Below, piece after piece: positions 61,035 to 64,000 of a stretch of 64,000 nucleotides of DNA (its first letter is position 1; every line of letters starts with the position of its first letter). The translations under genes were made by a program, and so were the position numbers. The DNA lies in NCBI RefSeq assembly GCF_030867095.1, contig NC_081824.1, forward strand, positions 146,907,433-146,971,432. Reading direction: 5' to 3'. The DNA is from Alligator mississippiensis. Taxonomy: Eukaryota; Chordata; Crocodylia; Alligatoridae. A model generated the notes under the pieces. The model was not told where the DNA came from. It worked only from the letters and a program-made list of their open reading frames with translations, and ran no database searches.

Positions 61035-61793
61035 TGTCGGGACCCAGGGCAGCCGGCCAGCAGCTCTCCCTGACTCCCACCTGGGCAGTTAAGGGTCCGG
61101 GGCCTTAGAAGGCCATCAGGCGGGTACTTGTGACGCTTGGAGTGGAATTAATTAGGCAGACGCTTATCGGTTGCAAAGCAAGATTATTTACTCACGCCGT
61201 CAAGGTGGTGAATAGCAGAGGTCAGAGATACTTGGTTAGTTACAGCTTAAGGTTCGTAGGTCGTATGTCAGTCTGCATAAGAGTTCGTCGGTCGGGCAGA
61301 TAAATGGAGAAAAAAGTCGGGCCGGCAGGTCGTTGATTTACGTCTGATTAGGTCGAGACAGGGGAGACTGACAAGTGATCAATTTGTTAGTTATTCTCAC
61401 GCATACGTTCAGAGGTTTTTCAGGTGTGTGCGCGGAGGTCTCCCGTTCTTCACGGAAGTGAAGACGGGTTTTATTTGTATAATAGCCAATTGCTTTTTGC
61501 CATGTCATAAATTTAATTAGAATCGCCAATTACCTAGTGGTCTTTGCTAGGGTATTATCTCACAGGCTTACTCCCTGTTTTCTCTGACCAGTTATAATGA
61601 TTTATGTACAGCATAGAAGGCTAAGTTCTATTTCATGTTAGTGTCACAGTTATAAATCTCTTTTTGACATGCGCAGCAAAAAAAGCGGTTACTATCATTA
61701 TTATTAACCCTTAGTTAACCTAGTGCAGAAAAAAACTGTTTTGAATGGTTTTACTTGTTTGTAACATGGGCACTACTTAATTTGGTTGTGACA
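61035..61793 (-). mobile_element. Solo LTR of an endogenous retrovirus-like element
   Basis: A 759-bp unit that on the minus strand begins TGTCACAACC and ends GGTCCCGACA, the standard TG...CA form. It is flanked by the perfect 5-bp duplication GAGTT (61030-61034 and 61794-61798). A minus-strand AATAAA lies inside it at about 61473. No internal region is present, so it is a fossil left by recombination. The exact duplication suggests a moderately young insertion; the family was not determined. It lies in ERMARD intron 1, antisense to that gene. Confidence 0.75.
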
Positions 61794-61799
61794 GAGTTT

Positions 61800-62869
61800 A
61801 GAAGAGATCCAGTGGATTCTAATGAGCCATGAAGTCAGTTGACTCCCTTAGTGGCTGCCTGGCTAGAAATGCTGCTGATATGGACAGACTTGCCGGGTTT
61901 TGGGGTTGTTGTTTTTTTTTCAAATGATGCTTGGCATGTCTGGCTAGGAATTTATTTAGGGTGTCCTTTGGCCACATTCAATAGGCAAGTTTCCCATTTT
62001 TTTTTTTTAACCCCTTGACTTTAACTACCCAGCCCAGAGCTGGGACTAAGGTGGCCTCTTAAACTAGTTTAAGTGCCTGCACTTAATGGTTCTACATGGT
62101 AATTTGCTCTCTGGATCTCTAGCGAAAAAAATTACAGTAGAGTCAACCTAATAAACTTATATCACAGTGTTTGTTTCCTTTTGTGTTTACTGTTAATAAA
62201 TAAGTTCCCAAACTAGATTCATACTCAGAGTGGTTTGAGAAAAATCTTTTACCACAAAAAAAGAAATTTTAACTTTTTATTAATTTAAATTTTTCAACAG
62301 AATGAGTTACTCTTTATAGAGGTGGCCCTTGAATTGCTGTGTTGAAATTGCTGTATTGAATTAGATTTGTCATCTACCTAGGCTAGTGCCCTCCACTGAC
62401 TATGGCTAGTACCAGATGCCTTGGAAGAAAGTGGATATCCACTCTAGACAGATGTGGAACATTTTGGCCCCATAAAAATCTTGTTTTAATTCAGAATAAT
62501 TAGTGGGACTGGTGGTCTTTCTTGCAAAGTTGCTGTGATGTTGTGATCTTGTGTAATGTTATGTGAGACATAATTATCGATTCTGAATGATGGTGCCAGC
62601 TAGCTATCTTGCTTTGCAAGTTAGCCTTGATTGCTACACTGTACAATCATGGAGAGTGCTTAAGGGTCCTACCACTGGGCATAGTTAATTTACAGAGTGG
62701 GCATGGCCTCAGATGAAGCAGAGTGTATCACCTTGTAGAATACAACTTCAGACAAGCTCCAAGTTACAGGGTTGGTTCCTTCCCCCCACCCCCAGCAGTA
62801 AATCTCTATGCTTAAAATTAGTTGTTTCATAGTCATTTCTCATTACTGTAAATGTATTTTATGTTCCAG
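61800..62869. other. ERMARD intron 1, last kilobase
   Basis: A/T-rich intron without a recognised feature, ending in the acceptor TTCCAG before 62870. Confidence 0.45.
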
Positions 62870-63038
62870 ATGTCATTACCTGAACCAATCACCACCTGCC
62901 TTTCTCCTGCTGTGCATTATATGGTTTGCAAACTTGGATTTGAGATAAAAGAAAACTATGATATTAATAACTTTGTGTCTAAACGTGGTGAAGTAAGTTG
63001 GAGAACAATCTCGGAACGTGTGTGTTACCTCAAATCAG
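62870..63038 (+). CDS. ERMARD: ERMARD, first coding exon (partial gene)
   Basis: The exon codes [56 protein letters not shown] plus one base. It matches human ERMARD ([31 protein letters not shown]...). ERMARD (C6orf70) is an ER membrane protein involved in neuronal migration; loss is linked to periventricular heterotopia. The acceptor TTCCAG ends at 62869, so the ATG is the very first codon of the exon. The upstream exon in the 58.0-kb island would then be entirely non-coding. The donor is TCAG/GTTAGT. The remaining exons and the C-terminal membrane segments lie right of the window. Confidence 0.92.
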
Positions 63039-63629
63039 GTTAGTATTTGCTATGACTGAAAACAAAGCAAAAGTACACCAGAGGTTAAGTAAACCCAGAC
63101 TAATTGGGATATTTGATTGTGGTGCAGCAGTTACTGCACTATATGTTATAGAATTCAGTTTCAAGAGGAACTTTAAACCTTAAAATCCCCTTCCTGAAAT
63201 GGTAAAAACCAAAACACAAAATATATATTTTCAAGTACTTGTTGCATTTTTCATTGTGGCTTGGAAAAGTTACTGTAAGAGAGAGAATATTTAAAGCAAA
63301 ACAAAGCCTTCTTTTTGGCATCTTCTCCCTCTCCCCCTCCATTGGTTTACATCCTTTCTTAGCCACCTGTTGCAAGAAGATAAAATGCTTTGACGTGCTG
63401 TTTTGCAATGCTGTTTCTCATTTAGTGATTAATGGAATATCAGTTATATGGTGGTGGAGTGTTTGCCTATAGAATAGAATGTGTTATAACATTTCAACCA
63501 TTGTGGAAGGCATGACGGGACAAATCTGCTGAATTTTAATTTGGCAAGTTTGCTTCAGGGCAAATGCTGTCCCTCATTTCCAAAGGCAGCAAAAGAGAGA
63601 TGTGATGCTGTCTGCCTTGGTCTGATGTT
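63039..63629. other. ERMARD intron 2, first part
   Basis: No exon or repeat boundary was recognised. Confidence 0.4.
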
Positions 63630-63834
63630 CAGCGGTAGCCAACCTGTGGCATGAGCAGCCTCTGCATGGCATGTGGCAGATAGATGGGCCAGGAAACAGA
63701 AAGCAGAGCAGCAGGTTGAGCAGGGATCAGAAAGCAGAGCCACAGATCAGGTAGAAGAAGGGCATTGGAGTGACATTTGGGGAAGGAGCAAAGCTAACTT
63801 TTGGCGGCCTAACCCGCAAAAAAGGTTGGCCCTA
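63630..63834. mobile_element. hAT-like copy
   Basis: The left end CAGCGGTAGCCAACC and right end GGTTGGCCCTA are imperfect inverted repeats; the right boundary is approximate. The interior has the GGCATGAGCAGCC and GCATGTGGC segments of this family. Confidence 0.5.
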
Positions 63835-63881
63835 CAATGTTAGGTCAACTTGGAAGCTATTCTCTTGGTTACAAATGTTGA

Positions 63882-64000
63882 CAGTAGTTTTCAACCTTGT
63901 TAGACTGGAGGCATCCCTAGGAAAATGCCAGACTTGAGATTTTACTCACTTTTTTTCTGTGAATAGAGTGCAGACAGAAAAATAATAGACCAGTTTTCTG
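63882..64000. mobile_element. hAT-family copy, cut by window end
   Basis: Begins CAGTAGTTTTCAACCTTGTT AGACTGGAGGC and keeps AAAATGCCAG and CAGAAAAATAA. It is the same family as 46308-46450. Confidence 0.6.

Overview
This window is vertebrate nuclear DNA with intron-split genes and heavy transposon loading. It is most probably from a crocodilian, with turtle as the main alternative. The repeat content points that way: CR1 LINEs whose 3' ends carry the sauropsid 'ggaccTCCTGAGGTCCCTTCC' type tail, many short hAT copies, a Penelope-like family and one solo LTR. The gene order WDR27 (-), C6orf120 (+), PHF10 (-), DYNLT2/TCTE3 (-), ERMARD (+) is, from memory, the order on human 6q27, so this is a conserved block.

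Layout. About 1-3.4 kb holds the first three coding exons of WDR27; the rest of the gene lies left of the window. 3.4-15.2 kb is WDR27 5' intron or intergenic DNA with CR1 pieces, foldback elements, an A/T-rich tract, an unassigned CpG-rich island (5.7-6.3 kb) and hAT/MITE copies. A CpG-island promoter at 15.2-15.5 kb serves C6orf120, whose single coding exon is at 17.8-18.3 kb. C6orf120 converges tail to tail with PHF10, whose 12 coding exons could all be placed (19,961-47,499, minus strand; 492 aa, all splice phases consistent). PHF10 introns carry a nearly full-length CR1 (30.3-34.3 kb), hAT copies and a nested Penelope-like/DNA-transposon composite (41.0-42.4 kb). 47.9-52.7 kb is repeat-rich intergenic DNA. 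DYNLT2 has four coding exons (52,723-57,873; 190 aa). It diverges from ERMARD across a CpG-rich promoter at 57.65-58.05 kb. Only the first coding exon of ERMARD (62,870-63,038) lies inside the window; its large first intron holds two broken CR1 copies, a hAT inserted in one of them, and a solo LTR with perfect 5-bp target duplications.

The genes are not a pathway: WDR27 is a WD40 scaffold, C6orf120 a secreted glycoprotein, PHF10 a subunit of the PBAF chromatin remodeller, DYNLT2 a Tctex-type dynein light chain, and ERMARD an ER membrane protein. They are organised as two CpG-island promoter zones plus one convergent 3' junction. The most interesting accessory signal is the Penelope-like family. 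Its terminal modules recur at least six times, mostly as inverted dimers. One copy still encodes a recognisable GIY-YIG endonuclease C-terminus, and the modules contain a conserved CTGAAGA...GAAA hairpin that resembles a hammerhead ribozyme core.
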